Source: JAGRGG01 sp965217265 (lineage in GTDB: Bacteria > Pseudomonadota > Alphaproteobacteria > Geminicoccales > Geminicoccaceae). Taken from it: a stretch of DNA of 64,000 nucleotides. Position numbers and translations under genes: made by a program. The DNA is taken from positions 162,229 through 226,228 of the forward strand of contig CBDCHP010000004.1 in the NCBI GenBank assembly GCA_965217265.1, given 5' to 3'. Positions 27,246 to 35,186 of the stretch are shown here, in pieces; within the stretch, counting starts at the first letter, position 1; the number at the start of each line of letters is the position of its first letter. The notes under the pieces were generated by a model, which had not been told where the DNA came from, did no database searches, and saw nothing but the letters and a program-made list of their open reading frames with translations.

Positions 27246-27593
27246 GGCGATGGAAGCGGATGCTTCCATCGGCACCACCTCGCGGGCGATCCGCTCGGCC
27301 GAGAGGTTGTGGGCGTGGCGCAGATCGTGGTCGGCCTGCAACCCCAGCCAGAAGTCGGGGCTGGTGCCGAGGTAGCGCGCGAGCCGGAGGGCCGTGTCGG
27401 CGGTGATGCCGCGCTCGCCGCTGAGGATGGCGCCGATCCGGTTGGCCGGCACGTTGAGCGCGCGGGCGAGTGCGCGGGCCGAGAGGCCGAGCGGCGCCAT
27501 GACCTCCTCGCGCAGCACCTCGCCCGGATGGACGAGCGGCACCGGGTGCGTCCACGCCGCCGGCGGTGCCGGCCGCAGGGCGGGGGCGCTCAT
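27243..27593 (-). CDS. higA: HigA-type antitoxin, XRE family
   Basis: This 116-residue antitoxin begins in the usual HigA way (LVHPGEVLREEVMAPLGLSARALARAL), then VPANRIGAILSGERGITADTALRLARYLGTSPDFWLGLQ, the family signature. It would neutralise HigB and repress the operon by binding its palindrome. It follows higB by nine bases on the same strand. The stop codon lies inside a 27-bp repeat. Confidence 0.92.
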   Translation of the reverse strand: MSAPALRPAPPAAWTHPVPLVHPGEVLREEVMAPLGLSARALARALNVPANRIGAILSGERGITADTALRLARYLGTSPDFWLGLQADHDLRHAHNLSAERIAREVVPMEASASIA

Positions 27594-27602
27594 GCGGGCG
27601 GC

Positions 27603-27875
27603 TCAGTGGTAGTCGGTGAACTGGACATCGTGAAAGCCGTCCTCCTCGACGCGAAAGCAAAGGCGCCATTGATCGTTCGACCACTGCCCGGCGCGGTCGC
27701 CCTTCAGCTTCTCCAGCCGGTTGCCGGGCAAGGCGCGCAGATCGTCGAGGTCGCGGGCGCGGTGCAGCAAGACGAGCTTGCGGAACGCGGTCCTGGCGAC
27801 GTCGGCCCCGACGCGGGCGTGACGGCCTTGATCGAAGAGGGCTTTGGTCAGCCGATCGGCGAAGCTAGCGATCAT
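27603..27875 (-). CDS. higB: HigB-type toxin, RelE superfamily
   Basis: This 90-residue toxin shows the HigB pattern: MIASFADRLTKALF, RTAFRKLVLLHRARDLDDLRALPGNRLEKLKGDRAGQWS and the C-terminal WRLCFRVEEDG strand with the basic active-site residues. HigB toxins are ribosome-dependent mRNA nucleases. The order toxin then antitoxin is normal for higBA. In a prophage the pair may stabilise the lysogen or exclude other phages. Confidence 0.92.
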   Translation of the reverse strand: MIASFADRLTKALFDQGRHARVGADVARTAFRKLVLLHRARDLDDLRALPGNRLEKLKGDRAGQWSNDQWRLCFRVEEDGFHDVQFTDYH

Positions 27876-27877
27876 GA

Positions 27878-27897
27878 TACGTGTAACGTACCACGTA
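27878..27897. promoter_or_regulatory. higBA operator
   Basis: TACGTG-N8-CACGTA lies two bases upstream of the higB start and overlaps repeated GTAC(C/G) words, a typical autoregulatory site for a HigA dimer. Confidence 0.5.
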
Positions 27898-28164
27898 CCA
27901 CATGGAGGCGCAAGGAGGCCGCCAAGAAGAAGGGCCGGCACCTCGCGGCCCCGGCCCCTGACGATATCTCAGTAGCAACCAAACCCCGCCGTACCAGGGC
28001 GGGCACCAACGGCCGTCAGAGCCAGACGCAGACGCAACCGCGACGAACGTACAAACGACAACGATGGTAGCCGGGAATCTGCACCCTGGCGGGGCGGGCG
28101 GCAAGCCTTCGCATCCGCGAAAGATTAGCCCCGGCGATCGCCCGCGGCGCGAGAGGCGCGCGTC
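27898..28164. other. Intergenic stretch, no gene recognised
   Basis: These 267 bases between higB (leftward) and the next rightward gene hold no convincing open frame. An AT-richer part at 27960-28070 could hold the promoter of the next gene, but no good boxes were found. Confidence 0.3.
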
Positions 28165-29109
28165 ATGACGACCGCCACCCTGTTCGCGCCGCTGCCGGTC
28201 GACCAGACCTTCCGCGACACCATCCGCAACCAGGCCGGCAGGCGGGCCGAGCTGCTGTTGGAGGCCTGCGCCAACAACCCCGAGGGCAGGCTGCCCTTCA
28301 ACGAGGGCTTGCTGGCCAAGATCGCGCGCACCAGCGTCGTGAACGTGCGCCGGACCATCACCAAGCTCGGGCGGCAGGCCCTCGTCGAGGGCGGCTGGTT
28401 CGGCTTTCCGTGGCTGCAACGCTGGGTCTGGCGCCGGGCCGCGTGGTCGGCGAGGAGCGGCGTCGGCGGGATCACGGTCCACCTCTACGCCGATCTGCGG
28501 GCGTGCCCCTTCCACGCGACCGAAGGCAGCACGGACGTGATGCTCGCCGCCTGCGACGCCGCGCACGCCAAGCACGTGGCGGCGGTCGGGCGGGCGGTGG
28601 CCAGGTACGGCAAGGCGAAGCGGCTGCGCGACGAGGTCGTCCTCCGCTGGGACGCGCCGAAGGCGGTGCCGCGCTACTACCGCCGCGGCCCGATCGAGCG
28701 GCGGCTCGAAGGGGCCGCGATCCACACCGGGACGAGATACCTGCTGGCTTGGGTGACGGCGGACGGCTACGGGCGCCTGCGCGCCATCGAGGCGGCCGGG
28801 GCCGAGGTCGATTTCGGCGACCTCCTGCTCGCGCTGGCCGACGCGCACCGGCGCTACTGGCGCTCGATCGTCGAGCCGGCCGGCGGCCTGCTCCCGACGG
28901 AGGACGGCGACCGGCCTCGATCCAAGCGCCGGCGCCAGCCCCCCGATCCGGATAGCCTGCCGCCCGCCGGTCCGATCGCGGGCAGGCTGCCGCTCGCGGC
29001 GGCGCCCGTCGCGCGGGTCGAGCGGCCGGCCGGACCGTCCAAGCTCGACGCGCTGCTCGACGGCGTGATCGGGCGGATGTACCCCCGCCGGGGCCACGAC
29101 CCGCCCTAG
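28165..29109 (+). CDS. Unknown phage protein with a helix-turn-helix N-terminus
   Basis: This 314-residue basic protein has a winged-helix-like N-terminal part (NEGLLAKIARTSVVNVRRTITKL at about 48-70), then a central region rich in Arg, Trp and Tyr and a proline-rich tail. No family was recognised. It is followed by an AT-rich segment with palindromes and DnaA boxes, so a role as replication initiator is possible. That is a positional inference; a transcription regulator is equally compatible. Confidence 0.6.
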   Translation: MTTATLFAPLPVDQTFRDTIRNQAGRRAELLLEACANNPEGRLPFNEGLLAKIARTSVVNVRRTITKLGRQALVEGGWFGFPWLQRWVWRRAAWSARSGVGGITVHLYADLRACPFHATEGSTDVMLAACDAAHAKHVAAVGRAVARYGKAKRLRDEVVLRWDAPKAVPRYYRRGPIERRLEGAAIHTGTRYLLAWVTADGYGRLRAIEAAGAEVDFGDLLLALADAHRRYWRSIVEPAGGLLPTEDGDRPRSKRRRQPPDPDSLPPAGPIAGRLPLAAAPVARVERPAGPSKLDALLDGVIGRMYPRRGHDPP

Positions 29110-29595
29110 CGCCCTTGTCCCCTCGACACCGCCGGCACGACGCGAGCGGCGTTTCCTTGATGGAAGCGTCGCTTTCGCGCGTCCGGCCGCACGCGCTCAA
29201 GCCGTCCAAGGGCAGGAATTTCTCCCGTAAAGCGCGAAACGCTCGTCTCGACGGTCTGCCGCCGGCCCGAACGGCGCCGCGCCGGCCCGCCCGACCGTGG
29301 ACAAGGCCGGGAAAAGCCCGGATCGGCCGATTCACCTTTCGCGAAAACGCGCGAAAAGGGGGTCTAAGGGGTTGTCGAAGCAAGTGAAAATCCGGCTGGT
29401 AGCCGGGTGATACCCGGCTTCGTTCGGAGTCTTATAGATATAAGACAGAATCCTATTTGACACTGTGGATATGTGGATAAGTCGTCGCTCTTTCGACTGC
29501 CGATCGTCATGGCCCGTGGCGTTGTTCGTCTTTCCAGGTTTGTGACGTCGTCTTCACGAGCGGCTAGGCTCGCCCCAAACGGATCGGAGGGGACG
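29110..29595. other. Gene-free region with candidate replication origin
   Basis: No credible gene was found; the 90-codon frame at 29115-29387 is Arg-rich noise. The right part is a cluster of signals: AGCCGGGT-GAT-ACCCGGCT (29401-29419), the AT-rich palindrome GTCTTATA-GA-TATAAGAC (29429-29446), and two DnaA-box-like 9-mers, TGTGGATAT (29464-29472) and the consensus TGTGGATAA (29472-29480). Together these look like an origin with an unwinding element. Confidence 0.45.
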
Positions 29596-30117
29596 ATGCC
29601 GCAATCGAGGTCGAGGAAGGAGCGCAAGCGGGCCAGGGCGAGGCAGGGCAAGCAGCCAGCGGCGATGCGGCCCTTGTCCAGGACCAAGCCGGCGGTCGCG
29701 CGGGCCGGCCGCTCTTTCGTGGGGGCTCATCCGCCGGAGGCGGGTCGGCCGGTGACCGTCACCTCGACCTACATGGACGTCGGCCTGTGGGAGGGAGGGC
29801 TCGACCTTGCCGATCCGCTGGCGACGATGGGGGACGACGCCGCGTTCGCCGCGCTGCTGGCCGAAGGGCCGGCCGAGGACCGCGACCGCGTCCTCGCTTG
29901 CATGCGCGAGGACCACTTCATCTGGTACATGCAAGGCGCCTTGTGCGCCGAAGCCGACCCCGACCGCGATCCTGGCGGTGAGGAGGCTTTCGCGGCGTGC
30001 TGCGCCGCCATCGACGAAGAGGGCGACGTCGTTTCCGCGCGCGTCCTCGTCGAGCGGTTTGCCGAACGCGTCGCCGCGGCGGTGAAGGCGCGCGAAGAGA
30101 GCGCGAACGCCGCCTAG
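29596..30117 (+). CDS. Unknown phage accessory protein
   Basis: This 173-residue protein has a very basic N-terminus (RSRKERKRARARQGK) and an acidic helical C-terminal half. No domain was recognised. A GGAGGGGACG ribosome site precedes the ATG at 29596. It converges on the DUF2442-HTH gene with a 4-base overlap. It may bind nucleic acid through the basic tail, but this is a guess. Confidence 0.55.
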   Translation: MPQSRSRKERKRARARQGKQPAAMRPLSRTKPAVARAGRSFVGAHPPEAGRPVTVTSTYMDVGLWEGGLDLADPLATMGDDAAFAALLAEGPAEDRDRVLACMREDHFIWYMQGALCAEADPDRDPGGEEAFAACCAAIDEEGDVVSARVLVERFAERVAAAVKAREESANAA

Positions 30118-30569
30118 CCCGCCGCTTGGGGCAGGTGCTCCAGGGCCTGCGTCGCCAGCCAGACCGTCTTGGGCACGGGGTAGGCGCCGCCGTCGTAGTA
30201 GGCGACCATGCGCCGGCTGAGGCCCAAGCGCGCGGCGGCCTCGTCGAGGGTGTAGCCCATGCGCGCGCGCCACAGGGCGAAGGCGCCCTCGGGCATCAGC
30301 TCGTCCGATTGCTGCCCGGCCATGCGCCAGAGCTGGTCGCCGGCGATGTCGAGTTCGTCCTCGATCCAGTGGACGTCCCAGCCCCATTCGCCGACCTTGG
30401 CCTTGGCGAACAGGGCGGGGTCGCGCAGCGGCTGGAGGACGTCGAGGTCGCCGATCCAGGGGTCGAGGTCGACGACCGCCTCCCACGGGTCGTCCTCGCC
30501 CTTGAAGCGGACGCCGAGCCTGAGGCCGCCCGCCGGCCAGACCTCGCTCAAGCCTTGATACGCCTTCAT
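30114..30569 (-). CDS. DUF2442 protein fused to a helix-turn-helix (putative antitoxin)
   Basis: This 151-residue protein has a DUF2442-like N-terminal domain (GGLRLGVRFKGEDDPWEAVVDL...LQPLRDPALFAKAKV) and a C-terminal XRE-type helix-turn-helix (ALWRARMGYTLDEAAARLGLSRRMVAYYDGG). It overlaps the preceding DUF4160 gene by four bases. DUF4160/DUF2442 pairs recur in bacterial genomes and behave like toxin-antitoxin pairs in arrangement; the DNA-binding tail would suit an autoregulating antitoxin. Activity has not been shown here. Confidence 0.75.
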   Translation of the reverse strand: MKAYQGLSEVWPAGGLRLGVRFKGEDDPWEAVVDLDPWIGDLDVLQPLRDPALFAKAKVGEWGWDVHWIEDELDIAGDQLWRMAGQQSDELMPEGAFALWRARMGYTLDEAAARLGLSRRMVAYYDGGAYPVPKTVWLATQALEHLPQAAG

Positions 30570-30799
30570 GGGTCGCTCCTCGTCTCGCGCCAACGCCGCA
30601 TCAGCAGCGGCCGGTTGGCCTCGATCCACATCAGCACCGCGTCCAGGCCGCGCGCCGCGCCGGCGACGGGAAGAACCTCGCCGGTCTCGATCACGACCTT
30701 GACCGCGAAGTCGGGCGCCAGGACGTGGACGTGCGCCGGCGCGTGGTCGCGCGGGTAGATCGTGATGCGAAAGCTGCCGATGCGGTGGATGGTGGGCAT
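30566..30799 (-). CDS. DUF4160 protein (putative toxin partner)
   Basis: This 77-residue protein is a typical DUF4160 member: MPTIHRIGSFRITIYPRDH, HAPAHVHVLAPDFAVKV, then a C-terminal helix (ALMWIEANRPLLMRRW type). It is first in a two-gene operon with the DUF2442-HTH gene, and a 23-bp inverted repeat lies 27 bases upstream. The start at 30799 gives the standard family N-terminus. Confidence 0.78.
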   Translation of the reverse strand: MPTIHRIGSFRITIYPRDHAPAHVHVLAPDFAVKVVIETGEVLPVAGAARGLDAVLMWIEANRPLLMRRWRETRSDP

Positions 30800-30825
30800 G
30801 GCGGGAGTGTGCCCGATCGGCCCCG

Positions 30826-30848
30826 AATAGTGCAATGGTTGCACTATT
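30826..30848. promoter_or_regulatory. Operator of the DUF4160/DUF2442 pair
   Basis: AATAGTGCAA-TGG-TTGCACTATT is a perfect 10-bp inverted repeat with a 3-base centre, 27 bases before the DUF4160 start. It is the expected place for autoregulation by the HTH-bearing partner. Confidence 0.6.
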
Positions 30849-30954
30849 TAGGACGTACCCGAGGGCTTGCCTCCCGTTCGGGCCGCGGCGCGTTAACGCT
30901 TTGCCAAGGCGGGGGTCGGTAGAGTGCCGGTCCACACAACCCACGACCAAAAGC

Positions 30955-31359
30955 ATGAGCGGCACGTTTTTGACCCCGAGCGAGCGCACGGCCGAGGCCA
31001 AGGCGGCCTTCCTCGACTCCTTGGCCAAGGGCGCGTCGGTGGCGCGCGCGGCGCGGGCGGCGGGTGTGTGCCGCGAGCAGCCCTACACCTGGCGCAAGAA
31101 GGACGCCGACTTCGCCGCCGCCTGGAAGGACGCGATCGAGGACGGCACCGACGCGCTCGAGGACCTCGCCCTGGAGATGGCGGCCAAGGGCTCCGAGCGG
31201 CTGATCATCTTCCTGCTCAAGGCGCGCCGGCCGCACGTCTACCGCGAGCGGGTGCTGCCCGCCCCCGGCGCGGGGGAGGCGGTGACGTTCAAGATGGTGG
31301 TTGGGGCTCAAGGAGAGGATGAGCCCGATCCTATTCCTCTCGCGGGACCGATCGGCTAG
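30955..31359 (+). CDS. terS: Terminase small subunit
   Basis: This 134-residue protein has a helix-turn-helix (AKGASVARAARAAGVCREQPYTWRKKDADF, about 22-51), a helical middle and a C-terminal tail (VTFKMVV). It lies directly before the large terminase, 12 bases apart. It would recognise the packaging site and load the motor. The pattern HTH plus EDALEDLALE helix is common in small terminases of alphaproteobacterial phages. It starts the rightward late module. Confidence 0.8.
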   Translation: MSGTFLTPSERTAEAKAAFLDSLAKGASVARAARAAGVCREQPYTWRKKDADFAAAWKDAIEDGTDALEDLALEMAAKGSERLIIFLLKARRPHVYRERVLPAPGAGEAVTFKMVVGAQGEDEPDPIPLAGPIG

Positions 31360-31371
31360 AGCGTCGGCATC

Positions 31372-33782
31372 ATGCCCGACGTCACCTACGCCGCCAGCCC
31401 GACGCTGGCCCGCTTCCACCGATGCGACAAGCGCGTCCGGGTGGTGCGCGGACCCGTCGGTTGCCGTCCGGCGACACCGAATACCTCTCGCCGACCGGCT
31501 GGCGGCGGATGGACGCCTACGACGGCGGCGCCGTGGGCCAGTACGACCCGAGCGACGGGACGGTCGCGTTCGTCGCGCCCGAGCGCTACGTCGCCAAGCC
31601 CGCGGCGGGCCTGTGGCGCCTGCGCACCCGGCACTCCTTGAGCATGGTGGTCAGCGACGACCACCGCGTTCCCTTCTACGACTGGAAGGGCGCGTGGCGC
31701 GTCGAGCCGGCGGCGCACGTCGCCGAGAAGATCCTGACCCGGACCGAGGGACCGCGCTTTCACGTCCCCGTGACGTTCCGCCTCGACGAAGACGGCGTCC
31801 ATCGGCCGGGCGTCGATCTCAACGAGGCACGACTGCGCCTCATGGTGGCCGTCATCGCCGACGGCAGCTTTCACCCTTGGTGCCAAGCGTACGGCGTTTC
31901 GAGGTGCGATGTCCGCCTTCGCAAGGAGCGCAAGAAGGAGCGTCTTCGGCGTCTGCTGAGCGAGGCCGGGGTCGAGTTCGTCGAGAACGTCTTGCCGGGA
32001 CGGCCGACGGAAGCCCGCTTTCGCTTCATGGCGCCCATGATGACGACGACGTTCGGGTCGGAGTTCTGGGCCTGCACGGCCGAGCAGCTCGCCATCGTCT
32101 TCGACGAGTTCCGCTACTGGGACGGCACCGTCACGGCCGAGGGCGAGCTCCGCTTCTCCTCGACATCGAAGGATTCCGCTGACTTCATCCAGTACGCTGC
32201 AGCGGCGTGCGGCCACCGGGCGAGCTTGAGCCCGCAGGACGACCCGCGCGGCGGCGGCGTGTGGGCGACGGTGTGGACCGTCTTCGTCACCAGGGCCAAG
32301 AACGAGCGGGTGACGTTCCGCGGCGCGTGGGCCGAGCGGATCGACGCTGATCGCCAATACTGCTTCACGGTCCCGAGCGGCTTCTTCGTCGCCCGGCACG
32401 AGGGCCGGATCTTCGTCACCGGCAACAGCGGCAAGACGACGGCGGCGTGCTGGGAGATCTGGAAGCGGGCGCACGAGCAGCCGAAGGGGGCCGACGGCGT
32501 GCGGCGCTCGCGCTGGCTGGTGGCGCGCTCGACCTACCGCGAACTGAAAGACACGACGTTCAAGTCGTGGCTCGACTGGTTCGGCCCGACCCGCACCGGC
32601 TGCGCCATGCGCTGGAGCGACATGACGCACGAGGTCAGGCTCGGCGACGTCTGCCTGGAGGTCGTCGGCCGCTCCTTGGAGACCGAGGCCGACGTCGGCA
32701 AGCTGCTGTCCTTGGAGCTGACCGGCGGCTGGCTGAACGAGGCGAGAGAGTTCCCGATGGCGATCGTCAACCGGCTGATCGAGCGCGTCGGCCGCTTCCC
32801 GCCGGCGGGGGCCCCGGGGGCCGGGTGGTACGGCCTGATCATGGACACCAACCCCGGCGACGAGGACGCGCCGCTCACGCTCATGGAGCAGAACCCGCCC
32901 AAGGACTGGGCCTTCTTCGTCCAGCCGCCGGGGCTGGTCCGAAGCGCGGACGGGCGGCTCGTCACCAACCCGGGCGCCGAGAACATCGAGCACCTGCCCA
33001 AGGGCTACTACGAGACCAACCTGGAGGCGATGCGCGCCGACGAGGTCCGCGTCTACCGGATGAACGAGCCGGGCTTCCTGATCGAGGGGCGGCCTTGCGT
33101 CGAGGGCTTCGCCGAGGCGGTCCACGTCAGGGACGGGATCGCGCCATCAATCGAGCCGCTCCAGCTCGGCCTCGACATCGGCGGCGGCACGCTCACCCCC
33201 GGCTACGTCTGGCTCCAGCGCAGCCCGCGCGGCGTCGTCTTCGCCTTCGACGCCGGCGTCTTCGACGGCTTAGGCGCCGAGCGCTTGGCCGAGGGGCTGG
33301 CCGCGTCCTTGGCCGAGCTGTCGCCGCACCACGCCGCCCGGCCGGACCTCGTCACCATCCTCGCCGACCCGGCGGGCGTGACGCGCGACCCGATCTTCGA
33401 GGCGACGGCGCTCGACCACCTCAAGCGCAGGCTCGGCTGGGCCTACAAGACGGCGCCGACGCAGGACATCGGCCTTCGGATCGGCGCGGTGCAGGGGCCG
33501 TTGCGCCGCCTCGTCGACGGCGTGCCGGGCCTCGTCGTCCACCCGCGCGCGCGCCTCCTGATCAAGGGGCTCAAGGGCGGCTGGCACTTCGCCCGGGTGA
33601 CGGCGTCGGGCATCCCGCGGTTTGCCGACAAGCCGGCGAAGAACCGCTTCTCCCACGTCATGGACGCGCTCGGCTACGGCCTGCTCTGCATGGGCGAGTT
33701 GCAGTCGCAGGCCGGGCGCGACGGCACCGCGCGGCGCCGGGCGCGGCCGCGGGTGGCCGAGGTCGGCTATCGGCTGGGCTGA
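31372..33782 (+). pseudogene. terL: Terminase large subunit, interrupted by an intein and a frameshift
   Basis: The frame opened at ATG 31372 gives the N-terminal extein ending RVVRGPVG at 31461. The rest of the P-loop, SGKTT, resumes at 32427 after the intein. The downstream extein shows Walker B (LSLELTGGWLNEA) and the RNase-H-like nuclease (LGLDIGGG, ADPAG, SHVMDALGYG). Spliced, the protein would be about 480 residues, normal for podoviral TerL. The frame is lost just after intein residue Cys1 (31462-31464): the next codons fit the intein only after adding one base. Either this is a sequencing error or TerL is not made. It is needed to package DNA into the capsid. Confidence 0.88.
31462..32426 (+). 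other. Intein with LAGLIDADG-type homing endonuclease, in the TerL P-loop
   Basis: The N-terminal splicing block reads Cys1-x-SGDTEYLSPTGW (one base missing after Cys1). Block B is SMVVSDDHRVPFYDWKG. Endonuclease motifs AVIADGSFHP and FRYWDGTVTAEGELRF match LAGLIDADG helices. The C-terminal block CFTVPSGFFV...GRIFVTGN ends in Asn, followed by the +1 serine of SGKTT. The penultimate residue is Gly instead of the usual His, as in some phage inteins. The element is 965 bases, one short of 322 codons. It would splice between GPVG and SGKTT. Confidence 0.88.
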
Positions 33783-33925
33783 TCGCGGTCGAGGCGTTCC
33801 TCGATCGCGAGCAGGCGCGCGCCGACGCCCTTCAACTCACGGCGCACGTCCCGCCGCAATCCGGCGAGGTCGTTCTTGATCTCACGCAGGATGTGCAAGA
33901 GGCGATCTTCGGGGCTGTCGGTCAT
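33767..33925 (-). CDS. 52-residue coiled-coil protein, antisense to the end of terL
   Basis: The minus-strand frame from ATG 33923-33925 to the stop at 33767-33769 encodes a short helical protein: MTDSPEDRLLHILREIKNDL, then LRRDVRRELKGVGARLLAIEERLD. The heptad-like pattern suggests a coiled coil. It overlaps the end of terL by 16 bases. The ATG overlaps the stop of the DUF2283 gene upstream, so it closes the leftward hicAB-DUF2283 operon. Function is unknown. Confidence 0.6.
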   Translation of the reverse strand: MTDSPEDRLLHILREIKNDLAGLRRDVRRELKGVGARLLAIEERLDRDQPSR

Positions 33926-34143
33926 CGTCGGTTTCCGTCGGCGGCGTACAGCAGTTCCAGCGATAGGGCCAAAGGATTGCCCTCGATCTGCTTTGAAGCG
34001 CCGACGATCTCGATGCCGATGACGCGGTCTTGGGCGTCGAAATCGAACGTGATGGAAGGGGTCGCGTCTTTGCTCGCTTCGACCGCGCCCTCGCGGAGCT
34101 GGAGGTGTAGGACATCCGCCTCGGGATCGTAGGTCATTTTCAT
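33922..34143 (-). CDS. DUF2283 family protein
   Basis: This 73-residue protein shows the DUF2283 pattern MKMTYDPEADVLHLQLREG, then SITFDFDAQDRVIGIEIVGAS. DUF2283 proteins are small and often sit beside toxin-antitoxin genes; their function is unknown. Its ATG abuts the hicB stop (34144), and it continues the leftward operon from hicAB. Confidence 0.82.
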   Translation of the reverse strand: MKMTYDPEADVLHLQLREGAVEASKDATPSITFDFDAQDRVIGIEIVGASKQIEGNPLALSLELLYAADGNRR

Positions 34144-34578
34144 CTAAGCCGCGGCCACGTCCTCGACCTCGACCGAGAGCGCCTTGCCGAGTAGTGCCAG
34201 GGCGCGCTCGACGTCGTCGATGCGCGAGCGGTGGTCGAGGTTGACGAGCCGCCGGACGTGGTTCTCGGCCACGCCCAGGCGCCGCGCCAGTTCAGAGTTG
34301 CTGACGGAGCCGGCGCGCATCTCGCGCCGCAGGGCGATCTTGGCGGCGTCGAGGGCGCCGAGCTGGATCAGCCGCTCGCCGGGCTCAAGCGCGGACGGGC
34401 GGGGAAAGGGTCGGTTCTCGTCGGCGTCATGGGCCAACGCCGTGGCGAGCAGGGCGTCGGCGGCGACCAATGCCTCGTCCATCGTCTCGCCTTGGGTGGC
34501 GCCGGGAAAGTCGCGGAAGGTGACGACGTAGCCGCCTTCCTCGGCCGTCTCGAAGGTCGCGGGATAAGCCAGGGTCAA
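34144..34578 (-). CDS. hicB: HicB-type antitoxin
   Basis: This 144-residue antitoxin has the HicB partial RNase-H fold (LAYPATFETAEEGGYVVTFRDFPGATQGETMDEAL) and a C-terminal helix-turn-helix (VSNSELARRLGVAENHVRRLVNLDH). It binds HicA and represses the operon. Its ATG overlaps the end of hicA by four bases. The palindrome upstream of hicA is the probable binding site. Confidence 0.92.
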   Translation of the reverse strand: MTLAYPATFETAEEGGYVVTFRDFPGATQGETMDEALVAADALLATALAHDADENRPFPRPSALEPGERLIQLGALDAAKIALRREMRAGSVSNSELARRLGVAENHVRRLVNLDHRSRIDDVERALALLGKALSVEVEDVAAA

Positions 34579-34787
34579 AGGTCGTCCTCCTTGATGTCGA
34601 GCTGCTTCAGGATCGCGCGGAACATGCCGGTCTTGAGGTCGCCCGAACCTGTCGGCAGGCGGGACATGCGTGCACCGACGAAGATCGTGATGTGCCCGCC
34701 CTTGCCGCGATCACGCCGCTCGTCGAACGCCAGCCCGTTCTTGCGGGCGTACTTGCGCAGGCGACGGAGCAGTTCGGGGGCCTTCAT
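34575..34787 (-). CDS. hicA: HicA-type mRNA interferase toxin
   Basis: This 70-residue toxin has the double-stranded-RNA-binding-like HicA fold: MKAPELLRRLRKYARKNGL, then the catalytic histidine in KGGHITIF and a conserved LPTGSGDLKTGMFRAILKQL tail. HicA cleaves mRNA. The start at 34787 gives the standard length. It is first in the operon hicA, hicB, DUF2283 and the small coiled-coil gene, all on the minus strand between terL and the portal block. Confidence 0.9.
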   Translation of the reverse strand: MKAPELLRRLRKYARKNGLAFDERRDRGKGGHITIFVGARMSRLPTGSGDLKTGMFRAILKQLDIKEDDL

Positions 34788-34797
34788 GCTGGAAAGG

Positions 34798-34815
34798 TCG
34801 CACAAAATTGTGCGA
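34798..34815. promoter_or_regulatory. hicAB operator
   Basis: TCGCACAA-AA-TTGTGCGA is a perfect 8-bp inverted repeat around two bases, 11 bases before hicA. Confidence 0.6.
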
Positions 34816-34992
34816 AGTGAAAGGGCGCAGGTCGGCAAAGGGTTGTCGAGCTGTAGCCACTAGCGCCACTGTCTCAACTTCAAGTTGATGTTGCCCTGCC
34901 GCCGGCAACCGCCTAAGAAAACGGGCGATCCATCCGTGCCCCCCGCCCCGAATCGTTCGGCAAGGGGACAGTCTGCCGACCGGACGACGCCC

Positions 34993-35184
34993 ATGGGCAA
35001 GACGCCCAAAGCCCCAGCCCCGCCGCCGCCGGCCGCGCCGCCGCCGCAAGTGACGGAAGACCCCTCCGTGGCCGCGCGCGAGGAGGTCGACCGCTACCGC
35101 CGCCGCCGCGGCCGGGCGTCGACCATCCTGGTCGGGCGCGACGGGGGTGCCGCCGGCGCCGGCTCGCGCGCGCTGTTGGGCTAG
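34993..35184 (+). CDS. Small phage head protein, proline-rich N-terminus
   Basis: This 63-residue protein has a Pro/Ala-rich start (KAPAPPPPAAPPPQV) and a C-terminal stretch YRRRRGRASTILVG followed by a Gly/Ala tail. Short proteins ending in this R-G-R-x-S-T-I-L pattern are common directly before the portal gene in alphaproteobacterial podoviruses. It ends two bases before the portal GTG. It may sit on the portal or head, but no function is established. Confidence 0.6.
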   Translation: MGKTPKAPAPPPPAAPPPQVTEDPSVAAREEVDRYRRRRGRASTILVGRDGGAAGAGSRALLG

Positions 35185-35186
35185 CC

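Noticed and set aside
27865..29097. Minus-strand frame of about 410 codons
   Set aside because: Low-complexity Arg/Gly/Pro/Ala composition; it is the shadow of the 314-residue gene on the plus strand and of the intergenic DNA.
29115..29387. 90-codon plus-strand frame after the HTH gene
   Set aside because: Arg/Ser-rich, no ribosome site, no family; it lies in the region better explained as control or origin DNA.
27898..30954. CRISPR array or spacer-like repeats in the accessory strip
   Set aside because: Only palindromes and one pair of direct repeats are present; there is no regular repeat-spacer series and no cas gene in the window.
31459..31470. Programmed ribosomal frameshifting in terL
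   Set aside because: No slippery heptamer or downstream pseudoknot is evident, and the shift removes an intein residue position rather than joining known overlapping genes; a sequence error or mutation is simpler.
31422..33782. Reading the terminase simply as a gene starting at ATG 31422
   Set aside because: That start sits in the wrong frame relative to the conserved N-terminal extein; the first residues are unrelated to terminases, so a frameshift in the intein start is the better reading.
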